A stretch of DNA of 64,000 nt from Maratus speciosus (GCA_963932465.1 OZ010792.1:17749701-17813700); one strand, 5' to 3'; counted from the first letter of the stretch, positions 21,880-33,004 are shown. Made by a program: numbers and translations. Notes: generated by a model from the sequence alone, not told the origin.

Positions 21880-22600
21880 AAAAAAAAACATTTTATTCTT
21901 TGTGTTATCAGAAAACAGCTGATTTGCTTATCGAATTTTTTTCCTTATTTAACCCTTTTATTATTATTATGATTTTTTTCTTCTTCTTTTTATCATGATA
22001 TTATTCTCAGAGGCTCATTATTAGATTCTGTTTTTAATTAGTTATTTTTCATGTAACAAGCGCTATTATTTTATTTTTCCACCAGACAAATTAATCTTTA
22101 CTATTCCTTTTCAAGATCAAAGAAAGCATGTGGAACTATTTCTGTATCTGTCATTAACCCTAGAACTACCGGAAATTTTACTCAAGTTTTATAAAAACAT
22201 TCTACACCAGAATTTTTACTTAAAACTATTTAATTTCTTTATTTAACTTATTATTGTCTGATTTATACATTTAGTTTGTTTTGAAGAAATTTCTGGTTTG
22301 AATAAATATTTTGAATGTACATGTCGGGTCCAATGGACCCGTCTGGTAGACGGAAGGTTAACTGACTGTTTTTGATTTGTTATTTTAGGGGCTATAAAAA
22401 TCAATTTTTTCTGTCTTGATTATTTAATTCAAATTGCATTAAGATTTGGAAGAATGTAATTTCTATACTTTTACGAAAAAAGTCTTTAAGAGCAGATTTG
22501 TTGTTTTTTTTCTTGTTTTTGCCAATGGTGTTGTATAAATAGCTTTTCTTGCGTCATTTAGCTCGCCCGTAAACGCAAGATAAAAAACAAGAGTAAATAA
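21880..22600 (+). repeat. dispersed repeat R1, copy 2, with MITE inside
   Basis: This follows R1 (CAGAAAACAGCTGATTTGCT, AGATCAAAGAAAGCATGTGG, CTGTATCTGTCATTAA). It is interrupted at TTAA by the MITE at 22154-22361. After the MITE it resumes with CTGACTGTTTTTGATTTGTT. Confidence 0.75.
22154..22361 (+). mobile_element. TTAA MITE proven by empty site
   Basis: TTAA (22154-22157), CCCTAGAACTACCGG ... CGGAAGG, TTAA (22358-22361). The R1 copy at 24764 reads GTCATTAACTGACTG with no insertion, so a 204-bp element plus duplicated TTAA is directly demonstrated. Relatives lie at 6905 and 14531. No coding frame. Confidence 0.9.
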
Positions 22601-23014
22601 AAATACTTTCCAATTAGTAGATTTCTATCATTAATTATTTATAATAAATTTATTTATTTTATTTTATTTATTTAAATTTAATTAATTAATTAATTAAATT
22701 TGTTATTTATTTTATTAAAAGTAATTTTATTTAAAACAAATAGCATCTGAGAAACCTATAATCTGGATTGAGAAAACTGATTAATACAATATAAAAACCA
22801 CTTGGAAACGTTTCTGAAAAAAATAGTGGCAGCCAAAGAAACTTTGTTTTTAAAAATTCTTCTTTGAATCTTGAAAATACTTTGCTTTTTGTGGTTTCTA
22901 AAAGTAAAGAACGCTTTTCAGAATCGTGGGTAACTCGGTAATATTATACTTTTCTAGATTAAAAAACATTTGCCTTTTTTACAGTGTATACAGGATGTGA
23001 TATATATTCCTAGC
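22601..23014. other. AT-rich stretch, no gene seen
   Basis: This holds an (AATT)n-rich tract near 22620-22700. Faint similarity to the TCTGAGATTTCTGATTG repeats at 28905 is not convincing. Confidence 0.4.
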
Positions 23015-23140
23015 TTAACACTTAACGGAACGTGGCTTTAAATACATGATTCTTTTTTTAATTATTCTGATGCACCACTATATTTTAGAAGTAAATTGTT
23101 TAGTAAATTTCTTGCACAATTTTTTGAAGGCGTAAATCAA

Positions 23141-23803
23141 AGCAATATAAGTAAGCGTACAAACTTAATACTGGAACCGGGCGTAAATTAACACAGTTGC
23201 GCCATCTTGTGGACGGGATGATAATCCACATACGCGGGTTTTTAGTGTGACGTCATATGTGACAGGATCGAGGCTAACGAGAAAGACAGGCTACCGCGGT
23301 GGGTCCGATTCTTTTTTTTTACAGACCGCTGGAGTCACGTGATGCTCTTTTCACACACCTTCATTGGTGCATTCGAGCATCACGTGATTCCAGCGGTCTG
23401 TAAAAAAAGAAGAATCGGACCCACCGCGGCAGCCTGTCTTTCTCGTTAGCCTCGTGACAGGACATCTACCATCTGCGCATATTTTCAAAATCTTTAGCCG
23501 CTCATGGAACTGAATTTTGTTTACCACATTTATTACAAAATAACGGCGTAGTGATAGGAGCGTCCAAATGCACTTGACACCACGAAGTTTTCTTCGCCTT
23601 GTCGGAGATCTTTCAGCTATTAATCAAGCTGAAAAAAGCTTTACAATTTTAGTGGTGTCAAGTAAGAAAACAGTTAGGCATCTTCCTGTAGTTTAACCCC
23701 GTCCGCTACGTGGAGTGCGACCTTGATTGATGTGACCTCGCCTTTAATCTTGCGATTACCTCTCCTATTTAAGATAGGACGCTTACTTATATCGCTTTGG
23801 GTA
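23141..23803 (+). mobile_element. repeat R3 with ~20-bp inverted ends
   Basis: AAAGCAATATAAGTAAGCGT at the left is inverted at the right (ACGCTTACTTATATCGCTTT). An inverted partner copy lies at 37940-38390 and lacks the central 23260-23463 segment. Shared words include ACAAGATGGCGCA/TGCGCCATCTTGT, GGTAGAT and GGTCACATCAATCAAGGTC on the other strand. The body has no coding frame. Confidence 0.7.
23260..23463. mobile_element. Mutator-like MITE with 9-bp TSD
   Basis: Element 23269-23454 (186 bp) is almost a complete palindrome: CGAGGCTAACGAGAAAGAC at one end and its inverse at the other, with arms of about 80 bp around a ~27-bp loop. TGACAGGAT and TGACAGGAC flank it. The R3 copy at 37940-38390 has a single intact site here. 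A 9-bp duplication and long terminal repeats fit Mutator-like elements. Confidence 0.85.
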
Positions 23804-23914
23804 TAAATAAAAATGTTTCTTAAAAAAAAGTGGTGCCAATGTCAATTATATGACGGCGTTGGTCAGTTAAGGGTTAAATATTTCCCTGATTTACTGGAAT
23901 TTTAACTATCTGTA

Positions 23915-24311
23915 CAGGGTGTCCGGGCTAAAAGTATCCAAAAGTTGTGGCTTATTTTTACGGAATTACCCATTAGAATTTTTTAAAAAATTATTTAAAT
24001 AAAAAATAGCATCTCACAAACTTTGAATATCAATAATAGACTTCGATGTGTGCCCCTTTGGTAGCACGACAAACGTCTGAACTGTAATCCAGTTCTCCCC
24101 AAATGTTTGGTTGCACATCAGGAGTTATTAGACAAATTGCTTCTATGATACGCTTTTCCCACTCATCCACAGTTTCAGTTATTTGTTTTGTTCAATGTTT
24201 TGAAATCTCGGAGGGGTTCCCAATCCACGGATGTGAAGTCTATTATATTCTAATGGGTAATTCCGTAATAATAAGCCATAACTTTTGGACACTTATAGCG
24301 CGGACACCCTG
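23915..24311 (-). mobile_element. mariner/IS630-type deletion derivative, 397 bp
   Basis: TA then CAGGGTGTCCGGGC at the left; GCGGACACCCTG then TA at the right. Inner arms are also inverted (TTACGGAATTACCCATTAGA). Between them a short minus-strand coding tail survives (24030-24170). It lies just upstream of an R1 copy. Confidence 0.85.
24030..24170 (-). pseudogene. mariner/IS630 transposase C-terminal remnant
   Basis: 46 open codons to a TGA stop include VDEWEKRIIEA, then ITPDVQPNIWGELDYSSDV, then CRATKGAHIEVYY. The 'RI..A...I.......W.EL.YR.DVCR.T.GAHIE' pattern is the standard C-terminus of this transposase group. Everything upstream, including the catalytic aspartates, is deleted. The frame itself is intact. 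Confidence 0.75.
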
Positions 24312-24329
24312 TACATACATTCCAGACAA

Positions 24330-25006
24330 AAACAGAAGTTTCTTATTTTGAAGTCGCTTAAAAATACAATTGTATATGCTTAATAATTTTTTATAATTAA
24401 GAACTATACATCCTCCTTTATCTGTAAAACGAAATAGATATTCCCTTTTCTCCAAACTAATTAAAATTATGGTATTTTTTAGTTGCCAGAATACGATGAA
24501 AATAATAATAATAAATAACCTTTTATTCTTTGAGTTATCAGAAAACTACTGATTTGCTTATCATATATTTATTCACTTTTTTCAAAATGTTATTTAGTTT
24601 CTTTTTCTTTTTCCATCCGCGATCTTCCCAAAGGATCATTATGAGATCGAGGTTTTAATTAATTACTTTCATGTAACTAAAGTTATTGATTTTTTTTTCA
24701 TAGTATTTCTACAGTTCACAAAACCTCAGGATCGAAGAAAACATGTGAAACTATTTCTGTATCTGTCATTAACTGACTGCTGTTGATTTGTTGTTAAGAA
24801 GACATAAAAAAGCAATTTGTTCAAGCTTGATTAAATAATTAAAGTTTCATTAACGTTTGAAATAACGCAGTTTTTACGTGCTCATTGAAAAATCTTTTAG
24901 AGAAGATTGATTCACTTTTTGCTCTTGCTTTTAGCGCAAACAGGCTAAATTGTTATTATCTTAAAAATACTAAAGCTTAGGTGAATGCTTACTACATTTT
25001 TTTTAA
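24330..25006 (+). repeat. dispersed repeat R1, copy 3
   Basis: Blocks appear in the R1 order: TATTCCCTTTTCTCCAAACT, AATAATAATAATAAATAAC, GATCGAAGAAAACATGTG, CTGTATCTGTCATTAACTGA and TTAGCGCAAACAGGCTAAAT. It is the empty-site reference for the 22154 MITE. Confidence 0.75.
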
Positions 25007-25166
25007 ACACTAGAACTACCGATGTTAAATATATACCTAGTTTTACCACATCTGTCAATTGACGGATTTTTGATCGTGCCTTTCATTGTAACTTGTGACT
25101 CATTTAATGTAAATAAAAGAATATAATTTAACAAAAACAACATTTAATATAATAATTCATTAATTA

Positions 25167-25400
25167 TTAATAAAAAAACAAACAAAAACAGTTTCTATTT
25201 GCATTTATAATCCATTTATCCATTTGATAAGCCACACCTTCTGGTATTCCGGCGGGTTCTAGGGTTCCTCTATTAAAGAGTGATATCAGCTGTCGGAAAT
25301 CAAACTGTGCATGACTTAATAGAAAGCAATTAGCCTTCCTACAATACTGTTTTCCAAGATTGGACTTTTTACAGATTACACTTTGCACAGATTGCACTTT
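25167..25400 (-). pseudogene. piggyBac-like transposase C-terminal remnant
   Basis: Minus-strand frames give KCNLCKV followed, after a frame slip, by VICKKSNLGKQYCRKANCFL and LSHAQFDFRQL. Clustered cysteines (CxxC ... C ... YC..C) match the cysteine-rich C-terminal domain of piggyBac transposases. The DDD catalytic region is absent. TTAA and CCC-type ends around it are consistent. Divergence is high, so moderate confidence. Confidence 0.45.
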
Positions 25401-25563
25401 TCACCGAGAACTTTATCACGTTAGAAGTAAAACTGATAATGATTGCGTCCTGATTACATTTACCAGTCAGACCGTTCAGTTCTAAATCGTAATCGGAGCA
25501 AAACAGATCCCGCAATAACGGCTGCCGAACACTTTGGATCATTCAACTTTGAAATTCCTAAAG

Positions 25564-25719
25564 CAGGGCTGCCATAGGCGACTATTTTTCTATTTTAAGA
25601 AAATAAATTTTGTAGTATATTTCTCTTGCAAATGATGTCAAACGGTATAGCAAGGATCTTTGTTTTGAAAAGTTGGTGCGAGGTAGAAATAAAAAAAATA
25701 GTCGCCTGTGGCAGCGTTG
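25564..25719. mobile_element. hAT-like MITE, CAGGGCTGCCA family
   Basis: CAGGGCTGCCATAGGCGACT inverts to AGTCGCCTGTGGCAG at the right. CTAAAG occurs on both sides. The inner arm has GTTGGTGCGAGG. The same insertion is present at the same position in the other R4 copy (63729-63892), and a related MITE is at 62831-63238. Confidence 0.75.
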
Positions 25720-25940
25720 CTAAAGTCGTCCTTTTGAGGGATCTTGGTATAAATAGGTATAGGTCATATTGATTATGCAAGTTAAAGTGGGTGAGTGGAA
25801 ACTGAATAGGAATATTTAACTATTCTTATATTTAATTAAAAGTCGTATCATAAAATTTATAATAAAATACATAAATTATATAAAATTTTTAAACATGAAA
25901 TTTGAAAACCGTCAAAATGACGGTCTTGCCAGTTGAAAAA

Positions 25941-26638
25941 AAAGCTCGTTTTTTGCTCGCTACTAATTTTTTGTCTAATTTTTTTACTAATTTTTTTGTC
26001 TACTAATTTTTTTAATGCATGTCTTTTCATTGAGTATTATTTCGTCTTAGGAATAATTTTTTTTTAAACTCATGCAGTAATGATTTTAAATTAATCCTAA
26101 TAATATTACTATAAATGTGAAAATGTTTGGCTTCAAAATTGCAAAATATGTTTTGCCATATTTGCAAAATATTTGTGCAATATTGGCAAAAAATATTTTG
26201 CAATTTCACTATTAATATTTCAATATAAAGTAAATATTTTTGTAATATTAACATTTTGTTGCATTTATACAGTGTAAAAGTCTAGTACGTATTGTGAGTT
26301 CTGAATTCAGCTAAATTTGCAACTCTGTTACGGATGAATGCAAATATTGGCGCAATATAACAAACATAACGATATGGATTTCAGGGTAATTGTGTTTATG
26401 ACATTTTCAAATATCCTTTTTTCTTAGATCTCAGAATTTAAAAGGCGAATATTGCTGTTAGGAGGAAATAGTGGTTATAAAAAGTCTGGAAACACAATGG
26501 GTTTTCGCATAGGTATATTTTTAGCAAGGTTAAAATTGTTATATCTATTATTTCTGCAATGTCAAATCATTTATTATATTTTTTTCCCTTTGAAATGTCA
26601 CAATATTAAAAGCGCAATGAAATATCCCATTATTACAT
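25941..26638. other. AT-rich stretch with internally repetitive zone
   Basis: 26135-26205 contains closely spaced inverted and direct words (GCAAAATATG, TTGCCATATTTGCAAAATAT, GCAATATTGGCAAAA). No gene or TE ends were identified. Confidence 0.4.
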
Positions 26639-26846
26639 TTAACCTCTTCGGGATGAGAGTCTTTTACAGAATTTTTTATCTTTTATCACCGGATTTTCAA
26701 AACAGAAAATTTTGTTTAATTGAATCGACAAAATGCACTGATTAAATAAGGAAAAATGAACAATAAAAAATAACTTGTGGTAACAATGAAGGATTCTGAG
26801 CATCTTATGGGTCACGTATGCGTGACGCTCGTATCGAAGGTGTTAA
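26639..26846 (-). mobile_element. TTAA MITE (CGTCACG subfamily)
   Basis: TTAA then CCTCTTCGGGATGAG; right side GCTCGTATCGAAGGTG then TTAA. The 200-bp body is a reverse-orientation relative of 38750-38949, sharing a near-palindromic GTCACGTATGCGTGAC and a TTAAATAAGGAAAA/TTTGCCTTATTTAA segment. Confidence 0.75.
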
Positions 26847-26900
26847 GTGGAAGTAGGCTTTGTAGGCTTTAATTTTATAACTTTTATTTTTGTGTATTAC

Positions 26901-26928
26901 AAAAAAAAAAAAAAAAAAAAAAAAAAAA
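26901..26928. repeat. poly-A tract
   Basis: 28 consecutive A, followed by TTAAAC. Possible retroposon tail, but nothing adjacent supports that. Confidence 0.9.
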
Positions 26929-27307
26929 TTAAACTTTATTTCATTAAGTGAAAATTTTGTACACTGGAAAAAAATGGATAATGAATACAATGGCATTTAA
27001 TCATTCGTTTTGATGTGGATTTCAGCCAAACATTTTAAAAATTTTATATTTATAATATTATTACAGTGCGCAGCAAAAGTTTAGACATTGGTCGATTGTG
27101 TTTCTGTACTGAAAAGTATGTAACGAATTGTTGTAACTCAACTGTCATATATTACTGGGGACGTATCCTTTATTCACAAACAATAAATTTTAATTTATAC
27201 ACTTTACATAATATATAATGACAAAAAAAATTAACATTGTGGCAAAAGTATAGACAATATGTCTATGTACAGAAAAATATCCATAAATTAAAATCGAACT
27301 GCACATA

Positions 27308-27522
27308 CATTGTCTGCTGTTAGTGCAAAAATGTGGCTTTCCATCGAAGAAACTAAATCCTGCACCACTTGGTGGTCTATTTCATGCCAAACACGTTCAA
27401 CAGCAGATCGAAGTTCATTTACAGAGGAGTAGTGTCAAAAATTGCATAAAACGGTATGAAATATGATGCCACAAAAGTTCGATTGGGTTCACATCATAGC
27501 TACACGCGGGCCAGTCGAGAAC
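27308..27522 (-). pseudogene. Tc1 transposase C-terminal remnant
   Basis: This starts VLDWPACSYDVNPIELLW, the region of the third catalytic residue (family pattern DWP..SPDLNPIE.LW; here D in SPD is preserved and P is changed). After a frame slip it continues VNELRSAVERVWHEI and LVSSMESHIFALTADN, matching the usual Tc1 tail. The slip and the loss of the first two catalytic aspartates make it dead. Confidence 0.75.
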
Positions 27523-27610
27523 AGTAATATTTTGAGAGTTAATATTTTGAGAATTCACGACAAGTTGTTGTGAGATTTCAAGGATGGTTGTTTTATCATT
27601 TTCATGTAAA

Positions 27611-27940
27611 CTAATTTACATCTTTTTTAAATTCATCTACGAAAGTATCCGTTGACACAGAAAGCTCTGACTCACTTTTAATGGGACTAGCAATCATCAT
27701 TTGTCTAGATGTCAGTTTATGGATCCTTCTACCATGTCGTTTTCTGGCCGCACGAGTCCTTCCAGATCTATGTTTTGCTTTGAAAGAGTCACCCTTAGAC
27801 AGGACTTGATAGACAGGCTTCTTTGGACGATTCAAAGTAGCTGAAATTTTTGCAACAGTCTTCCCTTTCGATTTCAGCTTCAATGCTTTAATTACTTCAT
27901 CTGACTGAAAATTTCTAGCTCGGGGCATCTTCACTAACAA
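27611..27940 (-). pseudogene. Tc1 transposase N-terminal DNA-binding part
   Basis: 109 codons beginning MLVKMPRARNFQSDE. Residues 15-55 form a helix-turn-helix of the Tc1/paired type (IKALKLKSKGKTVAKI then a 'NRPKKPVYQVLS' recognition helix). A basic linker and a second helical domain (RRIHKLTSRQ) follow. The frame stops before the DDE domain because of the internal deletion. The start at the second Met (MPRARNF) is more likely by family comparison. Confidence 0.75.
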
Positions 27941-28363
27941 ATACTATCGCGAGGTGCACTTAAATACTTCATACATGTGACGTCATAAGTTTGAAATTTG
28001 CGTTTTTCTGTGAACAGTTGCCAAAAATCACAGTGTCTAAACTTTTGCAATATGCAAATTTCACTTTTTTCAGATAAATTAAATAATATACTACATTAAA
28101 ACCATTATTTCCGTTCTAAAACGTTTAAAATATATTTAAAAATGAGTAGAGCCATTTGTATAACTCAAGTGTTCGTATTTTTTATTTAAAGGTTAAATAA
28201 CACCAGTGTCTAAACTTTTGCTGATGACTGTAGGACACTTTTATTGCTGAATGGAAATAATAACAAAAATAAGTGTTTCAGCATTCAAAACTTGCTACCA
28301 GAAAAATATATTGAGAAATACTAGCGTCAAATCTGAGCCAAGTAGGTATTGTGGATATGCATG

Positions 28364-28523
28364 CGGCAACTGCCAGTGGGCTACTTTTCTTTATTCAGAT
28401 TTTTTGATAGTCACCACTTTTTTGAAATTATGTAAACCGCCTTACTTTTGACTTATTTAATGTGTCATTAAATACGGCGAATTTTACTATTTCAAAAAAC
28501 TGGTGGCAATCAAACAATCTCAA

Positions 28524-28557
<34 letters not shown>

Positions 28558-28567
28558 TTAGTCCACT
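28364..28567. mobile_element. hAT-like MITE with long poly-A, right end lost
   Basis: CAACTGCCAGTGGGCTACTT corresponds to the right arm of 58057-58246 read inverted. It carries GATAGTCACCACTTTTTTGA and the inverse AAACTGGTGGCAATC. A run of about 30 A (28526-28555) has grown inside. It is inserted in or beside R1. Confidence 0.6.
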
Positions 28568-28870
28568 ATTCTCAGGATTGAAGAAAACACGTGAAACAAT
28601 GTCTGTATCTGTCATTAACTGTCAGTTGTTGATTTTTATTAAGGGGGCACAAAAAAGCATTTTTTCAAGATTGATTATGTAATTTAAGTTTCATTGACAG
28701 TTGGAAAAACGTAGTTTTACGTGCTTTATTGAAATATATTTTAGACACGATTGATTCATTTTTTGTTCTTGCTTGTAGGCGCAAACAAACTGAATTGTTA
28801 TTCCCTTAAAAACACTAAGGCTTAAGTAAATATTTACGGAAAAAAAAATGTAAAAAACGCCCGTTTGCTG
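28568..28870 (+). repeat. dispersed repeat R1, copy 4 (3' part)
   Basis: CTCAGGATTGAAGAAAACAC, CTGTATCTGTCATTAACTG, GTTTTACGTGCTTTATTG and TAGGCGCAAACAAACTGAAT follow copy 3 in order. Confidence 0.75.
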
Positions 28871-28904
28871 CCCGTTAATTTTGGTTTGGCACACGCACAT
28901 TTAA

Positions 28905-29425
28905 TTTCTATTAATTTCTGAATCAGCTGAATGCTAGGATTTCTGATTGTTTCTTCCTCCTAAACGATTCTGATGATAAGGCAAAGTTTTCTGAAATTGT
29001 AGGTAACTAGGAGGTTGTACTGAATTTTCAGAAAGGTTTTTAAAATAAAAATACTTTTCTGTGCGTGAATTTCAGAAAATATAGTTTTCTTAATTTCCGA
29101 AACTTTGATTCTGAGATTTCTGATCGGCTCTTCTCCTATAAGATGGTGATGATAAGGTAAAGTCCTCCCGAATTGTGGTTAACTGCCAGGTTATACTGTA
29201 TTTTCGGAAACATTCTTTAATTTTATAAAAACTTCCGTAAATTTCGGAAAGATATCACCGTTCATTTTTCAGTCTTTGATTCTGAGATTTCTGATTGCTG
29301 CTTCTAAACCGTTCATGGAAAAGTTTTTGAAATAAAAGGACACTTTTGTTTCTCGCAAATTTCGAAAAATATGTCTGTGTTAATTTCTGAAACCAGCTGG
29401 ATTCTGAGGTTCCTGAATGCATCAT
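28905..29425 (+). repeat. diverged tandem repeat, about 4 units
   Basis: TGATTCTGAGATTTCTGATTG-type phrases recur near 28920, 29100, 29277 and 29398, with GATGATAAGGYAAAGT and TTTCRGAAA words between. Spacing is 120-180 bp. No frame is kept. Part of the minus-strand frames here run through the repeat and are not genes. Confidence 0.6.
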
Positions 29426-30028
29426 AATCGATTGCTTCATGATGATGGTCCTTCCTGTTGTCGCGCACGGAATATCGTCTTAAAATCCCAAATATGACAA
29501 TATTTTTTGAAGAATACGGCAAACAATATGAATTTTTGATTTGAGAAGACGGTATTTACTGTTACTAGAGTTAAATATAGTTTCTCAATCACCCATATAG
29601 GCAATTTAAATGCGATTTTATTGAACTTATAATCGCAGTTCGAAGATGTTTTGGTCCAGGATTGTCCCACTTCCCCGTCACATAAGATAGTGCAGGTTAA
29701 ATGGAATAGCAAAATTCATAGCTGGTAGCAGCGAGGGCATAAAGAGTAAAAAATCTAACAGGGAATGCATGGGAAAAGAGCTCAAAAAAAAAAAGAGGAA
29801 AAGTCTAGAAGAAAGTTTAAGTATAGCATTACAACAACAAGATATGTATTCATTCGTTATTTTTAATCGGTATTACTTTTCTTTATTACTGGTGCCACAA
29901 CAAATTTTACAAAGAAAGATGATGTTGAGTTAAAATCGATGTTGACGGCAAAGGGTTATCAAATAATTTTATTTATATTTTTAGATAAACCTGCTTAGCT
30001 TGTTATATATACACATATATATATATAT
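29426..30028. other. AT-rich stretch, nothing recognised
   Basis: Only short unsupported frames. A TA-rich microsatellite (30003-30028) adjoins the next MITE. Confidence 0.4.
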
Positions 30029-30184
30029 CAGGGATGAGAGCGCTCCGACCCAAAATGACCTATTACTACCACTAATGTTTTGCTTTCTTAAATCTCAAAA
30101 ATTCGGTCATTAAATAATACGAGAAATATAATTAAAATTTAGTGGTAGTAATCGGTCATTTGTGTCGGAGCGCTCTCATATCTG
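30029..30184. mobile_element. 156-bp MITE with ~45-bp inverted repeats
   Basis: CAGGGATGAGAGCGCTCCGA is inverted at the right end (CGGAGCGCTCTCATATCTG), and the arms continue through ATGACC and TTACTACCACTAA. It is inserted in a TA microsatellite, so TA, TATATATA or longer duplications cannot be told apart. Confidence 0.8.
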
Positions 30185-33004
30185 TATATATAAATTTTTC
30201 TATTCCGGTGTATTACATTACTTTACGTTAATAAAATCTTATACTTCTGGAAAATAAACTGCATACGTTTATTATAAAAAGAAGATATCACTTTACATAG
30301 CACAAACATCCATTCCCTTACTCAATAAAAATATTTCATTAAATTTTTATGAACGTTTCATAAATATCATTTCTTTTTTGTATCAAAAAGAACAAATCCA
30401 ATTATTATGCTTCGTAAATATTAGATACAGTACAAAATCTTTTTTGTTTCCCTCAGGCTATTGATTTTAGTTCAGTAATTCTCAAACACTAAAATAGATG
30501 GCGCTAGGGGCTCTCAAATGGGATGTATTTTAGAAGGTCAGTAAAGAGAAATTTCTCTACAGTATTCGAAGATATTTAATCTACATTTAAAAGAAAAAAA
30601 ATACTTTAATTAATTTTTTTTTAATTGATGTATGACTTTTCAATCTAAAAATTTGAAACATCTATTTTTTTTTCCAAAAATATTAGTGATTTTTTAGAAT
30701 ATTTTTATGCTATTTATTATGTTGTGGCTATCACAAAACCTTCTTCAGCATGATTCTAATTTAAATAAAGCACAGAGGTTACAGCTTTCCTAAAATTTAT
30801 CGCTTTGCTACCACTATTTTAAAACGACAGTCTTTATTGCGGATTACTATTGCAGGTCTTTATGAAAAATACTACGAAAATTTTTGGTTTGAAATAGTAG
30901 CAGCAAAGATTATATTTAGGCAAGGCTGTTGTAGTCAGAAAGATATTTCGGAGGGGGATATGTGGACTTAAAATTTCGTTCTAATCTTATTTTAGCGATA
31001 TATAATTGAATAATATAACTTCAAAAGTTAATTTTAATTATTGACCTTTTCAATGTAACTTAATTTATAATCTCATTTGTGCTGATGCTGCTTCTCCGAT
31101 GTTTTAATATTTGTGTAACCAAATTAATGTTTTCTGAAATTTTTACAACTTTTTCAAATATTTCATCGCTAAATGTTTTTCCAACAGCATACGTGAAAGC
31201 TAGAGAGAGTATTTTTTTTTCGGTCTATTTTTATTTTCGGAGTCCGAGCTCGAAAAATTTTGTTTCATCTGAGCCACGCTGTTTCTCTCGCCCTAGCTCT
31301 ATACCGAAAATACACAGTAGAAAATTGTTAATAATATTACAAAAAATTTTAAGATTGATTTTCTGATTTAAAAATCTTTATTTACATAGAAATAAGTATT
31401 AATTGTAAATACTCTGTCATGATCATGACAACGTTTTATGTTCCTGAAAATCGGTTTAAAATATCAAATTAGTTACTTATACCCAACCGCTAGCAGAGAT
31501 TTGTAAAAGTCACAATTCTTATTATTCTAATATGTTATTATACAACTATGGCAAAAAGACATGAAGTCCTTTTTCCAGTCATTCTGTTAAAGGATTTCAA
31601 ACAGAAAATGACGATAGAGAAGATCAGCCGTCTTCTTTCTGTTACTAATTTTGTCCGTGCAAAAGCTTTCCCAGATAGCATGAACATTAGCAGCAAGTTT
31701 GATTTTTTTTTATATTACCTTGCCGTGACATAATTCAATTGAGAAATTCGTAGCAAATCTCCCGCAAGATATACCATCACCCACTTGCATGAGTAGTTTG
31801 TTGTGAAATTGATGGCAAGACTGTCTTTATTTCACGAAAGTGACGAAAGCAAAAAATCCCTCTGTTGAGAGAATAGACAATCAGCAGATACGAAGAAATT
31901 GCAGAAATTTTATTCGGTTGGCACCGCTTTTTTAAACGCTACACTTATGAAATACCAAAAAAGGCTCGAATTGGTAAGTATAAATATTACCCTAACTTGT
32001 TTATGGTGGTAAAATCGATGCATGCACGTTAACAGTGCGTATGAATCAATAGATCTGATCAGGTCTATGGATCCCTTCGGAGGGATTAAACTTATAGTGT
32101 TACAGTTGTAAACAGTTCATGTGGCATGGAAAGATTACTACTTTGCAGTAAGTTTTCAGTATATTTGATTACTCGTTTGCCGTTTATTTGCAATACATGT
32201 GATACAGCATGAATTTAACTTGCTCGACAAGTTAGCTGCAAGTTCAAAGTGTGGTGACTTCGGCGTTTGCGTTTTCTTGCTGCAGTCTTGTTATGAACTT
32301 TCAGTCTTGTCATGCTGAGCTTGCTGCAACTTTACAGGTTTTAAAAGCAAGACTTCTGCAAATTTTCTGCAAACTAAAAGTGCTTTGTGGGTTAGAATCG
32401 GACACAATACTATTTCTCCTTGTTAACTTTTAAATTATTGTAAAACACTGTAAGAAACATAGCTTATATTTTTTGTTTCTCAAATAGCAAGCATTTTCTT
32501 TTTTCCCTTTTTTAAAATTAGGGAATAAACAAAATTTTCACTTTGAGTCCCAGCCGGAAAACTGGTATAAATATTTAATCCGAGCCCGTGTCGGTTGAAA
32601 CAGCCCAGTTTTAAAAATTTGTGAATATTTGGAAATTAGACTTACTGCATTCTTTAAAATTTTCAGTTAATCTAGTAGGACGATCTATATCAGGGTTTTG
32701 TAAGCATTTTATTCGACAGCATTGCATTTTTATTTATTCTTTTCGAAAAAATCGTATGACTTTTAAAGATTTCCAAGAAACTGCATTAATTTTTGCTATA
32801 TGCTGACGAATTAAGCAATAAAATGTTGACATAGAAGTTTAATTTTTGGACGGTACTTAAATGGAATAGTTATAGTTATAGTGACAAAAATTTCGGAGGG
32901 GAATCAAAACCAGGTGATCCCCCCACTGGCTACCACCTTGTATTTAGGGGTGTTGCGATTTCTGCAAGCAGTTACACACCAACAATTAGGAATAAAATGC
33001 ATCC
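30185..33004. other. 2.8 kb without recognised genes
   Basis: Short frames (up to 95 codons) lack any protein-like pattern. Two tip-like words, CAGTAATTCTCAAACAC near 30474 and an inverted GGGGGGATCACCTGG near 32915-32930, look like hAT-type fragments without partners. TTTCGGAGGGG occurs at 30946 and 32890. Confidence 0.35.

Larger units (their letters stand above)
23015..23877. mobile_element. TTAA MITE interrupted by repeat R3
   Basis: TTAACACTTAACGGAACGTGG at the left and CAGTTAAGGGTTAA at the right are inverted ends. The inner arms carry GCACCACTATATTTTAGAAG and, inverted, AAAGTGGTGCCAATGTC. Removing R3 (about 23141-23803) leaves about 195-200 bp. Confidence 0.65.
25013..25940 (-). mobile_element. 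piggyBac-like element remnant R4
   Basis: The left border is TTAAACACTAGAACTACC. The right end (CCGTCAAAATGACGGTCTTG) matches the inverted start of the element at 63504, which begins TTAACACTAAAACTACC. From about 25480 to 25936 it is the reverse complement of 63520-64000. It holds a C-terminal cysteine-rich coding remnant (25167-25400) and a hAT-like MITE (25564-25719). Confidence 0.65.
27064..28230 (-). mobile_element. Tc1-like element, internally deleted
   Basis: TA then CAGTGCGCAGCAAAAGTTTA at the left; TAAACTTTTGCTGATGACTG then TA at the right. It encodes on the minus strand an N-terminal piece (27611-27940) and, after a deletion, a C-terminal piece (27308-27522). No functional enzyme is possible. 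Confidence 0.85.
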
